Shown: one piece after another, positions 1 to 10,330 of the stretch
Layout of the letters: each line of letters begins with the position of its first letter
How positions within the stretch are numbered: position 1 is the stretch's first letter
Source of the DNA: Quercus robur
Taxonomy: Eukaryota; Streptophyta; Magnoliopsida; Fagales; Fagaceae
Assembly (NCBI RefSeq): GCF_932294415.1
Contig: NC_065536.1
Location: 6,827,474-6,891,473, forward strand
Direction: 5' to 3'
DNA length: 64,000 nt
Program-made: the position numbers and the translations under genes
The notes under the pieces: generated by a model
The model's database searches: none
Told to the model about the DNA's origin: nothing
The model's input: the letters and a program-made list of their open reading frames with translations, nothing else

Positions 1-785
1 CCAGAACTTTGGAATTGTCTTTTATCATCAAATTTGCCATTATTTTTGAATTTCAAGAACTTTCTGAAATTTTTGACAAGGTATGCAACATCTTTGTCAA
101 CCACATCTTCTCCCGATGAGTCTTGATCTTCCACCTTCTCATTAATGGTCTTAAGAGCAAGAGATTTACTCTTCCGTTGATTGGGCAGCGACATCTCATA
201 AGTCTGAAGAGAACCAACCAGCTCCTGGACTTTGATGTCATCAAGGTCCTTGCTCTCTTCAATCGCCGTCACTTTAGCACGAAAACTTTCCGGCAATGAT
301 CGAAGGATCTTCCTTACAATTTTTGAATCCTCCGTTTTCTCTCCCAAGTTGAACTTGCTGACAACCACCTCATTTAGCTTCCCATAGAAAGAGTCAAAAG
401 ACTCATCCTCACTCATTTTGAGCTCCTCAAACCGAGTGGTCAGCATTTGCAACTTGGTGTCTTTCACTTTCTTTGTGCCTTCATAGGTGGTTTCCAATAT
501 CTCCCATGCTTCTTTGGCAACGGTAATATGAGAAATCCTGTGAAATTCATCTGGAGACACACCACAGAAAATAGCATTGAGTGCTTTACTGTTAGCGTTA
601 GATGCAGCAAGTGCTGCCTTATCCCATGTGGATTTGGCTGCTTCAGGTCTGGTCCAACCAATCTTAATAGCATCCCAAACAGATTCATCAATGGAACATA
701 GAAAAGCTCTCGTGCGAACCTTCCAAAAAGCATAATTACTACCATCAAAATATAGAGGTGCATTTAGGGATTGAGATCGATCCAT
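1..785 (-). CDS. gag: Gag polyprotein, N-terminal part (UBN2/DUF4219 type), partial
   Basis: The frame starts at the ATG at 785-783 and stays open to the window edge, about 261 codons. It is nearly identical to the gag of element B. An N-terminal DUF4219-like motif (YFDGSNYAFWKVR) is followed by a UBN2-type Gag domain of Copia-like plant elements, with landmarks such as NAIFCGVSPDEFHRIS and IVRKILRSLPESF. Gag should form the particle that packages element RNA. The zinc-knuckle part and any stop at codon 277 are beyond the window. The frame is undamaged over the visible part, which suggests a fairly recent copy. Confidence 0.85.
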   Translation of the reverse strand, partial: MDRSQSLNAPLYFDGSNYAFWKVRTRAFLCSIDESVWDAIKIGWTRPEAAKSTWDKAALAASNANSKALNAIFCGVSPDEFHRISHITVAKEAWEILETTYEGTKKVKDTKLQMLTTRFEELKMSEDESFDSFYGKLNEVVVSKFNLGEKTEDSKIVRKILRSLPESFRAKVTAIEESKDLDDIKVQELVGSLQTYEMSLPNQRKSKSLALKTINEKVEDQDSSGEDVVDKDVAYLVKNFRKFLKFKNNGKFDDKRQFQSS

Positions 786-835
786 CTCAAAAGGGAGTCA
801 AGGATCACACAATGGTAATGAAACCAATAACAGTG

Positions 836-854
836 TACCTGCTCTGATACCAAT
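836..854 (-). promoter_or_regulatory. Primer-binding site of element A
   Basis: Directly inside the LTR on the minus strand is TGGTATCAGAGC, complementary to the 3' end of plant initiator tRNA-Met. This is the usual minus-strand primer site of Copia-type elements and it fixes the inner LTR boundary at 855. Confidence 0.8.
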
Positions 855-1961
855 TGAAAGTTCAAAAACGTGTATAAACACCCTTGAACGTTTAGACCCC
901 CAAATTACAACTTAACCAATTCAAGCATTATGTCAAACAACTAGTGTGCGGAAACTTAACATAAGTTATAATATGGAATTGGTAAAAACTATCTAAGCCA
1001 AATTAAAACACAATCCACAGCAGATAATAAAAAGGAAAAGATAGAGAGAAAGGAAGATGCAAACACAAAGACAACACGCGATGTGTTATCAAAGAGGAAA
1101 CTGAAGCCCTCGGCGTAAAACCTCTCCGCCGCCCTCCAAGCGGTCAATAATCCACTAGAAAATACAGTTGGAATACATGGACAGCAATAGACCCTCCAAG
1201 CCTAATCTACCCAGTGCACCTAAGCCCTCCAAGCTTCTTGCTCCAACGAGGTTACGCCGAACCTATTTCTTTTCTAGCTTCCCAGATTCCGCTACTAGAC
1301 CGTAGCATCAACCAATGAAGATTGGTTCCTTCCTAACTGCTTCCCAGAAATCCAAACAGCTCTCTCACAGTAATGATAATGGTGAGAACCAGGTTTGGTA
1401 TAATGCCTCTCAAGGATTTGACAATGGAGAGGAAGAGAGTTGAGGAATTTGAAGAGACTCTAATGTATAGATTGTGGGTGAATCAATCTTGTTTTTCTTT
1501 AGGGTTTCTCTCTCAAAATTCTCTCTAGAAGCTCTCTTACAATCGTGGGTAAAAGGGGTATTTATACTGGAGTGGGAAAGGAATGTGAAACGTCAGGTTT
1601 TACAAAACAGGGGTGGCTCGCGGCTTGACCTCACGGCTTGACTAAGTCGCGAGATCCAGTCGCGAGATAACCGTATGGCCAGTTGTCCTGTTTTGTCCTA
1701 TAGTGCTCCAGCTTGCATGACTGTTCACCTTCCAGCATGCTTGGCACGTGTGCTGCGTCTGGCGGCTTGCAGCCGCGAGTCACCCGCGAGGCCAAGCCGC
1801 GAGTCTCTGTTTTCCTGCACACTCTTGAGCAAACTTCACTCTATCTCACTCACTACCCTTACATCAAACCCACCTAAATACAGGGTTACTAAATGCTGAA
1901 TTACAAGCAAATTTGGCACGGAATAAAGCCAATTAGATGGTTGAATAAATTCAACCTTACA
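855..1961 (-). repeat. 5' LTR of element A
   Basis: About 1,107 bp, TG...CA ends. It carries the same blocks as the element B LTR: a run of TCGCGA-type motifs (about 1625-1800 on the plus strand), a TATAAATA box near 1560, and the R/U5 part ending at the primer site. Short ORFs inside it are not genes. Confidence 0.85.
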
Positions 1962-2420
1962 ATTTTTGATAAGGGGAGTGTATATACTTTTGAGGGATGT
2001 AGTGAAGTTCTTATGTATCTTTCTTTCTTTTTAGTTACATTAGCCTTTGTACACCGGTCTTGTGACCATTTTTATTATGACATACATTGTACTTTATCTT
2101 TTCATATAGATGATGATGATGTATGTTTTTCTTCAGCTATCTCTGCATGTGTTGTTTCTTTTCTTTCTTTATACATATGTTTCTTTATGTATGCAATCTT
2201 TATTTATGTTTCACACATAATGCCTTGATGAGTTTTGTTTAAGTGTTTCAGAAAGACAGGTTGTGAAAGTATACCATGCCATGAACTTTCTTCTTGCAAA
2301 GTTTTTCAAGAGTTTATGTTAGGGTTAGATTTGTTTTGTAATGCACAAGTGGTTATGAGTTTAGCGATTTAATACTTCTCTCATGATTCATTTGTTTGTT
2401 GTGGTTTTGTCACGGATTGC

Positions 2421-2433
2421 CAAAGGGGGAGAT
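2421..2433 (+). promoter_or_regulatory. Polypurine tract of element I
   Basis: CAAAGGGGGAGAT lies directly before the LTR start TGTTAGGG. The same tract occurs in elements B, C and E at the same place, where plus-strand DNA synthesis is primed. Confidence 0.75.
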
Positions 2434-2819
2434 TGTTAGGGACATATTTGTTAGGGACATATTTGATGTAATTGGCTAATCCTTTGACAAAACACACTTT
2501 ACTTATAATTGGGTAGATCTATGATGGGTTTAGTACTTCAAGAAACAAGTGTACAAGTTAAGTATTGAAGCCATGCAAATCTGACTAAGAAACAAGTGAA
2601 GGAAGTGGTGATCATTAAAACTCGACAGATTCCTTTCAATCGAGATTTAATGTTGAAGCTCGACACAAGCTGTATTTGTCGAGAATTACGAAATCAAACT
2701 TTTCAGATCTGATTACATGCATATTCTTATGTATTTGTGTAGGGTTTCTTTTCTTACAACCCTAGATATATATATATAAGGATTAATTTAAAGGCTGTTG
2801 CACATGCATTATGTGACCA

Positions 2820-5345
2820 GATATCACGCCCCAAACGGTCCAAAGCATGAGAAAGATATCTCAAAGTACCTATAGATTTTTCCTTTTTGACAATCCAATC
2901 CACATAAATCATATCAAGTACCAACATCAACAATTATCATAATAATTCCATTGAATATACTTTATAAATAAGTCAGACCTCTAAGAAATAATTACAAGGA
3001 CCATTGGCCACAAAAGAATGGAGGTCTGAATAAATAATTACATATCATCAGCTTGTCCAATCAGTAGGAATAAAGTCACAACCACTATAATATACAAAAA
3101 AATGAGTCAAGCCTACTCTAAGATATACATCGTCTAATATCTCCATCACAAAAGTTCAGCCTCCATTAGTAGTTAGTCCAACCACAGTTAGCCACCAAAA
3201 AGCTGTCTCAAAAGATTTTACCTACTTTAAAAAGTTTATAAAATAATGAGATGAGACAGAGCCCAGTAAGCAGCATAATTAATAGGGGTGGGGGAAATGC
3301 GAGTTTCATGATAATGAACATTTTACAAAACATGATATAATTTGGGAATTTCCAATTTATTTATGCAAAAACAATTTCATTAACCACATGACAAGAACAA
3401 TAGCAATAGTTTAGTACCAGGCTTACAAAAATAACTATGAAACTACATTCCATTCACTGTGAGCCATAAAAATATCCAATACCATTTCAAAACTAGAAAA
3501 CCTCACCCAAGATGCAACAAGGACCAACAAGGATGGAGATATCACCCAAACATCATACCGCCACAAACAAGTTAGAGACCAAACACGCTAGCATGATATA
3601 TACCTCTTTTGGCATGTGGTCTATTGGCCCTGCCAAGCCTCACCCACACCCTAAAGGATTTACCTATCCCCTCCATGGGCAGCAAGGGATAACACGTCAT
3701 GTAGTACCTATTTTGCATGTGGTCTCTTAACCCTGCCTAGCCTCATCCACACACTCAAGGATTTACCTCTTCCCCCCCTCCCCCCCTTCCCCAATGGGCA
3801 GCAGGGAATGACGTGTCGCACAACACCCCTTTTGCATGTGGTCTTTTGGCTCTATAGGCAGCAGCCCCACCCACACACTCAAGGATTTATCCATGTCATA
3901 CAAAGTGTGAATCTCCAACTTGGCTTGTTGTCACCAAGACAGGGTAATCACCAACATCATAGCACAAGGGCAAAGCCACATCAAAAGCTCACAAGTTCAA
4001 TGTATTCAAAATACATAGTTTACTTCCAAGTAGTTTCATAAGGTATTACAACAACCAAATATCCACAATATTCTCAAAAGTATTTCTTGTCAAAAATGTT
4101 TTGCGTCAATATTTCCCAAATAATACAAGACAAGATAAATAAGCTCCTTTAAGTTTCCAATATACCATAAACTCCATAAATTCCTTATCATAGGATTAAG
4201 TCAAAGATGCTCATATTTTCCATGTCAACAATCCATGCATTTCCCCAAATGCAATACCAAATACGATGCATTTTTATATATAATAATATATAATAGGGTC
4301 ACAACACAACACTTTTAAGAAAACATAGATCCATATATAATTTCCCAAAATGTGTTTGACCCAAAAACAACATTTATGCAATATGATTATTTTCCAAAAA
4401 AATCCCATTAAAAAGCTACTTACCTTGCAACCTGCAAAAAGGCCTAATTTTCCAAGCTCCAAATAAGATTAGCTAGAACCTGAACAATATCATGCAAACT
4501 TATCACAATAGGCATAAAGCTTGACATTGCATCTAGCTATGAATTAGAAATCGCTAACTAAGAAATTAATTAGGCAAGCCTAGCATTTAACCTCACAAAT
4601 AATGTATTCCACTTCCAAAGTTTCTTAACAATTTCATTACAAGGCATAGACTCCAACTTATCATCATGTCATTCCAAGCTTCACCTTTACCATAAGAGAT
4701 CCTAACACTTTATGAATTTCTTCCTCAATATACATGTCATTCAAGAGACCCACAAAACAACAACATATATAACAATACCCACCATTACAAACCCCAAATG
4801 TAAATCCTCCACTAGCTCCAAATACACAATAAAAATTATATTCATCAAATATTTCACATTAAAGAGCCAAAACCCCTAAATTTTCACCACTTAGCTAACC
4901 ACCATTGTAAAAATCATAAACCCACTCATCAAATATATCCACCAAGACCAAAACCCATACATAAAAACTCAAAAATATCACTTCTAATGCTCATAAATCA
5001 CATGGGTATTATTATTAAAGCTTAGATAAAGAAAGCCTCTAGCAAAGCATATAAACCCACAAAAAGATTAGAATTTTTTGCTTCAAATAGTAGAGGTGAG
5101 TGAGCCTTACCTTTTTCCTAAGGAGTTTTCCGGTGATCTTGCCGAAAAAATGGTTGTGGAAGAGGTGAGGAATGGTACCAGGGGGAGAATAAAGGTGTGT
5201 GAGTGTTTATGAGGAAAAAATGAAAAGAAAAGAAAGATGTGAAGGACACTTGGTTGACCGGCCGAATAAGGAGAGATATTTGTTAGTGTGTGGTGTGTGG
5301 TGTGTGGTGGGGAAATAAGGGGTAGGTGGGTCACATGTGGCTCCT
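2820..5345 (-). mobile_element. Insert H: probable solo LTR of a Ty3/gypsy-like element
   Basis: About 2.5 kb of sequence unrelated to its surroundings interrupts the LTR of element I. Its left edge reads TATCACGCCCC, so on the minus strand it ends GGGGCGTGATA, close to the GGCGTGACA end of insert G. The right edge lies between 5335 and 5350. A stretch like GTGACC/GTGGCC at the two sides may be a mutated target duplication. No internal protein domain was seen, so a solo LTR is the simplest reading. The exact ends are not fixed. Confidence 0.4.
3610..3900 (+). repeat. Three tandem units of about 105-120 bp
   Basis: Three diverged copies in insert H share 'GCATGTGGTCT', a 'CCTGCC' stretch, 'CCACAC..TCAAGGATTTA' and 'ATGGGCAGCA'. 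They begin near 3612, 3715 and 3832. The second unit carries a C-rich expansion at 3770-3793. Confidence 0.7.
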
Positions 5346-5886
5346 TAAAAGTGGCCTAGTTCATTATTCTCTCTATAGAAGCTCCTGCGTCTTTACGCCA
5401 AGGGTTTTGTGACCAAGGAGCTTCTTGATCTTCATTGTTGATAAAGTGAAGAAATTTGCAGCCAACATCTTCTTCAAGTTGGTGAGTTAGTCACATATTA
5501 GGATCTGTGCATCATTGGTTAGTCACGTATTGGGATTCATGCATTGAACAGAGAGATTGCCGCTACAATACAAGTCCAATTGCGTATTGGGGTAAGGGTT
5601 CAACTGTAGGTTGGTATTTCGGGATAGGCTAAAGGGTTTGGTAAGATTCCTTATACTTGTAACCGCTTATGATTGATAATAGTGGATTCTTGGGAGTGGT
5701 GATCTTAAAATCACCCAGTGGGGTTTTGTCTCGGTGGTTTTTCCCATTTGTAAACAAATCGCCTGTGTCAAACTTAATTTTTGCTACATTTAGTTATTTG
5801 GTGATTTGTTCGTGCTACCACGCTATTGCAAGTAATTTGACTAATTAATTAACTTGGGTAATTAATTAATTAATTTTTGCTCTGTC

Positions 5887-6479
5887 AAAAACCCCCCTTG
5901 CTAGGTATAAAAGGAAAACCCGAAATCACATTTCAGAAGTCTTGTGAGTTACTCCTATGAGATCTATGAGGTTTTGTAACCTTCTAACTCAACAACCATC
6001 CATTGGAAAGAAGATCCAAACACAAGAGCCGATGGAGATAAGTTGCTGCATACAAGATCAACTACTACTGATGGGCTAAGGCTTTGAGTGGGATCTCAAA
6101 GTCAGAAACGGGGTGTTTGCACACAACAAATTCAGATAGAGGAGTCTGTGAATTCAGAGCTGAGTGTGGTCACATGAGTAAGTATTACAAGAGGTAACTT
6201 TAGATTTAGGGAAAAATCTATTGTAAAACTTCCACTCTACATAGTGAATTTGTTACCTTGAGGATTGTTTAAGTTAAATCCTCCTTAGGTTTTTTATCTT
6301 GAAACTGGATGATTTCATTAGTTTTCCTAGGTCATCATATCACTATTCTTCTTTATTTTTCCGCACTTAGTGATATGCATTTTTGTTTAACCTATATCTG
6401 AATAATAATCATAAGTAACAACTTGGTTAATTAATTAGGTTAAATAATCTTAGTTTACAGAGGTTTAAACAAACAAACA
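5887..6479 (+). repeat. Truncated LTR of element F
   Basis: A TATAAAAGG box lies near 5907 and the LTR ends in ...AAACAAACA directly before the primer site AGTGGTATCAGAGC. The upstream (U3) part is missing or fused to the end of element I's LTR near 5885. Confidence 0.5.
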
Positions 6480-6495
6480 AGTGGTATCAGAGCAG
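6480..6495 (+). promoter_or_regulatory. Primer-binding site of element F
   Basis: AGTGGTATCAGAGCAG follows the LTR directly and is complementary to the 3' end of initiator tRNA-Met, with the same spacing as in element C. Confidence 0.75.
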
Positions 6496-6547
6496 GTTCA
6501 CTCTAATTGGATTAACGTCCTTAGTGAGATCCTTGATCCATGCTATC

Positions 6548-7493
6548 ATGGATAATTTTAAGTATCTTATTGCTTTTGATTGTGATGATTTGAATAAAAA
6601 GGGCACTATTGCTTCTGTTTATTTTATTGATTCCTATAAAACTCTTCATAAGGAATTACATAAATCTATTAAAATTGCTAAGAAATTCAAGGAAGAGTTA
6701 AAATTGGCTAATCTTTAAAAAAGAGGAATTGATTGTGAGAGTGGATGAATCTAATAAAAAGAAATCAATTTTTGAAAAATCAATTTTCCTCTCAAGATGA
6801 AAAGATAAAAAGTTTGGAACAAAAGTTAGCTAATTCTGAAGCTAAACTTGAAAGTTGTCTAGTACCAAGCCTGTTGTTGATGACAAATCTGTTTCTTTTC
6901 CTATTAAGCCTAAAGTTGACAAATTTTATATTCCTCCTTTTAAGAGGAATCATAAAGAGAAGGCTTATTTTAATAAGTTAGACAAAGGTAAACGTTTTGA
7001 TGTAGACGTTGAAGTTTCAAAACTCGTGTCTAAATCTACTAGTAGAGTGCAAAAGAAATAAGTTTTTGTGCCTACCTATCATCTTTATGGTGTTGTTGGT
7101 CATATTAGACCAAATTGTTCTTTGTTGAGGTAAAAACCAAAACATGGGATTACATATGCTTCTAGGAATACTAATGTTCCTAAATTTGTTCCTGTCTATC
7201 ACCTTTGTGTTATGTCTAGTCACATTCGTCCTAATTGTCATATATTGAAATTTAAGCATTATGCGTTTTAATCTAGGATATGTAATGATATTTTACATAC
7301 CATAAGTCTAGAAAAAAAATTTCTTATGCTTTTGAAAAATTTAAGCTTGTTGGCTTGTGAAAGGAAATTGCAAGATTTTGGTGTCTCTTAGAAAAATTGT
7401 ATAATCCCTCAAATACACTTTGCTTCTCATGGTTTTTCACCTACAAAGCTAAAGTCTAGTGTTGTATGGGTGAGAAAAGATTTCCTAAGGTGA
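6548..7493 (+). pseudogene. gag: Gag remnant of element F, UBN2 domain deleted
   Basis: The ATG at 6548 corresponds to the gag start of element C, but the sequence jumps almost at once into the coiled-coil part (around SYKTLHKELHKS), so the N-terminal Gag domain is gone. Several stops and frame shifts follow. Two zinc-knuckle relics remain (near 7075-7130 and 7195-7245, with HIRPNC), in which some metal-binding cysteines have become tyrosine. The end still carries the VWVRK motif that closes Gag in elements B and C. Not functional. Confidence 0.65.
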
Positions 7494-8311
7494 ATGTTGT
7501 TTACTTGTCCTTGATTTAATTCTTTCAATTATATGTGAACATGGTTTTTTTTTTTTTAGTTTATTGTTGTTTTTAGGTTTTTTTATTATATAAAAAAAAA
7601 TCCAAAAACATTGAAAATTTTCAAAAAGCCAAAAATATTTTATTTTGTGTCTTGTTTTTTATTTCGTGAGGATTACATTAATTATAATTTCTCTCTCTTA
7701 ACTTAGAACATGCTTGATATTGGGAAGAAACATAGAAAGTGTGTATTGCATAACTGAGTACATGAGCTATTTCTAAATTTGTGTGAGTATGTACTAGATA
7801 GTACATGTACTCATGGGTTAATTAAGAAATTGATATTTCTTATTTGTGTACCTTTTATAGCTTAGTTGAGCACTATTCATGCATTACTTTTACATTGTAT
7901 TCATTTAGTATAATGTGTGCTTTTTGATTTTTTGTCATAATATAAAAACACAAAAAGATTTTTTTTTATTTTTTTATTTTTTATTGCACACCACTTAGTG
8001 TGTGATTAAGGTTGGCCAATGAAATTTACATTTCATGATTGTGTACCTTACTTAGCTTTGATGAGCTACTTTTTGTATGTTACTAGTTTGTGCTATTTTG
8101 TGCTTAATTATGTGAGTTGTTTATAGTCTTTGAACAAACGATCTTAATTTTGATGTCACATTCTTTGATCGTAAGGACTAGAAAATCCTAGGAGAAATGC
8201 ATAAATAACCATCTTACCACTATTACCCACCAATCATGAACATCTATGTGTAAATCATAAAAGCCATACTTAGTAAGGTGTAGCATTTGCACAACAAGAT
8301 GAAACAAGGTG

Positions 8312-8344
<33 letters not shown>

Positions 8345-8924
8345 GGAAGAATTTGTGACAAAGGTATTTCCTTTTCTATCTCCTATATACCCATGCATGA
8401 TATCTTTGATTGTGTTCAAAAAGAAAAAAGAAAAAGAAAAAGAAGAATCAAAATGCTTTTATGATTTCAAGTGTGTTTTCTAGAAAATGTGAGTTATATG
8501 ATGTAACTCTTTAGTTGATAGTCACTTTTAAACCAATGTGATTGATAATGTAGAAAATTTGTTTGATTACTATGTACATATCACATTTTCTATACTTTGT
8601 ACACTTACTAGTTGCACACACTACATGCAAATCAATGCTAAACTCTATACATATGATTGTGTGTAGACTAATCAGACCATCTTTGATTACTCATGAAGTG
8701 ATGTTTGATACCTTTTCCTTTGATTGAGTTGAATTTGAAGAAAAGTGTCTTAGAAGTTTAATCGAGTGATTTTACTTCTATTATGTGAAAAGTTTGAGAA
8801 TTTGACAGCAAAATTTTTTTTGAAATCTTCTGGAAGTGTTCATATGCATTTCATCTCATAAAAATTGGGTTTTAGTTGTTTTTTCTGCATAATTTCCAGG
8901 GTTTTCAAAAATTCAAATTTTTTT

Positions 8925-9075
8925 ATTGGTTCGATCGATCAAATCTGATTCTCGACCGATTAAAAATGTCTAGTTTTTAGCCAAAAGTCTTTGTCCAGTT
9001 TGATTCCTGCTCGATTAATCCTCGATTGATCGAAAATTTTAAAACAACCCTTTCGATCACTGCTCAATTCCTTTT
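8925..9075 (+). promoter_or_regulatory. Array of TCGATCGA-type motifs in element F
   Basis: GTTCGATCGATCAAA, TTCTCGACCGATT, CTGCTCGATTAATCCTCGATTGATCGA and TTTCGATCACTGCTC follow one another within 150 bp. The equivalent place in element B holds TCGCGA motifs. Its role is unknown; an internal promoter or enhancer is an inference. Confidence 0.45.
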
Positions 9076-9145
9076 GACTGATAGAAATTTGAAATTTTCA
9101 AATTCTTAAGGGTTTAACAAATCAGTTTTGTCCTTTCTCACTTTC

Positions 9146-9150
9146 TCTTT
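9146..9150 (+). repeat. Target-site duplication of element B, left copy
   Basis: TCTTT directly precedes the left LTR and recurs at 17538-17542. Confidence 0.9.
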
Positions 9151-10260
9151 TGTAAGGTTGAATTTATTCAACCATCTAATTGGCTTTATTCCGTGCCAAA
9201 TTTGCTTGTAATTCAGCATTTAGTAACCCTATATTTAGGTGGGTTTGTTGTAAGGGTAGTGAGTGAGATAGAGTGAAGATTGCTTAAGAGTGTGCAAGAA
9301 AACAGAGTGTCGTGGCTGGGACTCGCGGGTGGACTCGCGGCTGCAAGCCGCCAGAAGCTGCACACGTGCCAAGCATGCTGGAAGATGAACAGTCATGCTA
9401 GCTGGAGCACTACAGGACAAAACAGGACAACTGGCCATACGGTTATCTCGCGACTGGATCTCGCGACTTGGTCAAGCCGCGAGGTCAAGCCGCGAGCCAC
9501 CCCTGTTTTGGAAAAACCTGACGTTTCACATTCCTCTTCACTCCAGTATAAATACCCCTTTAACCCACGATTGAAAGAGAGCTTCCAGAGAGAATTTTGA
9601 GAGAGAAACCCTAAAGAAAAACAAGATTGTTTCACACACAATCCCTACCTTAGAGTCTCATCAAAATCCCTCACTCTCTTCCTCTCCATTGTCAAAACCT
9701 TGAGAGGCATTATACCAAACCTGGTTCTCACCATTATCATCTCTGTGAGACAGTCGTTTGGAGTTCTGGGAAGCAGTTAGGAAGGAGCCAATCTTCATTG
9801 GTTGATGCTACGGTGTAGTAGCGGAATCCGGGAAGCTAGAAAAGAAAAAGGTTCGACGCAACCTCGTTGGAGCAAGAAGCTTGGAGGGCTTAGGTGCACT
9901 GGGTAGATTAGGCTTGGAGGGTCTATTGCTGTCCTTGTATTCCAACTGTATTTTCTAGTGGATTGATTACCGCTTGGAGGGCGGCGGAGAGGTTTTTCGC
10001 CGAGGTCTTCGGTTTCCTCTTCGATAACACATCGGGTGTTATCTTTGTGTTTGCATCTTCCTTCCTCTCTATCTCTGCCTTTACATTATCTGCTGTGGTT
10101 TATTTTGTTATGGCTTAGATAGTTGTTTAACCAATTTCATATTATAGCATATGTTAAGTTTCCGCACACTTGTTGTTTGACATATTGCTTGTGTTGGTTA
10201 AGTTGGTTTTTGGGGGTCTAAACGTTCAAAAGTGTTTTTGTACACGTTTTTGAACTTTCA
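9151..10260 (+). repeat. 5' LTR of element B
   Basis: Starts TGTAAGGTTG and ends TTGAACTTTCA. The U3 part holds CTCGCGAC/GCCGCGAG motifs (about 9320-9505), then a TATA box. Short ORFs here are not genes. Confidence 0.9.
9547..9554 (+). promoter_or_regulatory. TATA box of the element B 5' LTR
   Basis: TATAAATA lies about 50 bp after the TCGCGA motif cluster. The same box occurs at 16824-16831 in the 3' LTR and in elements A and K. It is the likely start-site element for the full-length transcript. Confidence 0.7.
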
Positions 10261-10280
10261 ATTGGTATCAGAGCGGGTAC
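10261..10280 (+). promoter_or_regulatory. Primer-binding site of element B
   Basis: ATTGGTATCAGAGCGGGTAC begins one base after the LTR end and contains TGGTATCAGAGC, complementary to the 3' end of initiator tRNA-Met. Confidence 0.85.
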
Positions 10281-10330
10281 ACTGCTGTTTGGTTTCATTA
10301 CCATTGTGTGATCCTTGACTCCCTTTTGAG

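Larger units (their letters stand above)
1..1961 (-). mobile_element. Element A: 5' part of a pol-less LTR retrotransposon (B family), cut by the window edge
   Basis: Read on the minus strand, this is LTR (1961-855), primer-binding site, then gag running off the left edge. The LTR starts TGTAAGG and ends ACTTTCA, and it is closely similar to the two LTRs of the complete element B. It entered the 3' internal region of element I: the sequence just beyond 1961 resumes that older element. The other end and its target duplication lie outside the window, so whether A is complete is unknown. Confidence 0.85.
1962..5885 (+). mobile_element. Element I: 3' internal end and LTR of a C-family element, split by insert H
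   Basis: 1962-2420 matches, in direct orientation, the noncoding 3' internal region of element C (shared stretches around 'GTTTCAGAAA' and 'GCAAAGTTTTTCAAGAG'). A polypurine tract (CAAAGGGGGAGAT, 2421-2433) is followed by an LTR starting TGTTAGGGACATA at 2434. The LTR breaks near 2820 and resumes near 5346, where the sequence again matches element C's LTR (the part with 'TTCTTGATCTTCATTGTTGAT'). Its 3' end near 5885 is uncertain. The 5' side is hidden behind element A. Confidence 0.65.
7494..9150 (+). other. Noncoding internal spacer of element F
   Basis: AT-rich, no supported gene. It holds a T30 run (about 8311-8340), GAAAAA-rich stretches and, at 8925-9075, a cluster of TCGATCGA/CTCGATT motifs. 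It corresponds to the spacer between gag and ORF2 in element B. Confidence 0.6.

Noticed and set aside
5107..5334. Antisense ORF at the edge of insert H
   Set aside because: Low-complexity (His, Thr, Ser, Pro) reading of a GTGTGTGG repeat with a fair ending. No supporting start or domain.
6524..6718. Small ORF as an independent gene
   Set aside because: It lies directly after a primer site and aligns with the coiled-coil part of Gag, so it is treated as the gag remnant of element F.
9280..9641. ORFs within the LTRs (also 1631-1899, 16519-16916, 63382-63895)
   Set aside because: They recur in every B-family LTR only because the LTR recurs. They cross the promoter and R regions on both strands and look like no protein.
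10261..10280. A tRNA-Met-like match
   Set aside because: Only the short complement of the tRNA 3' end is present, as a primer-binding site. No tRNA fold follows. No tRNA or rRNA gene was recognised in the window.
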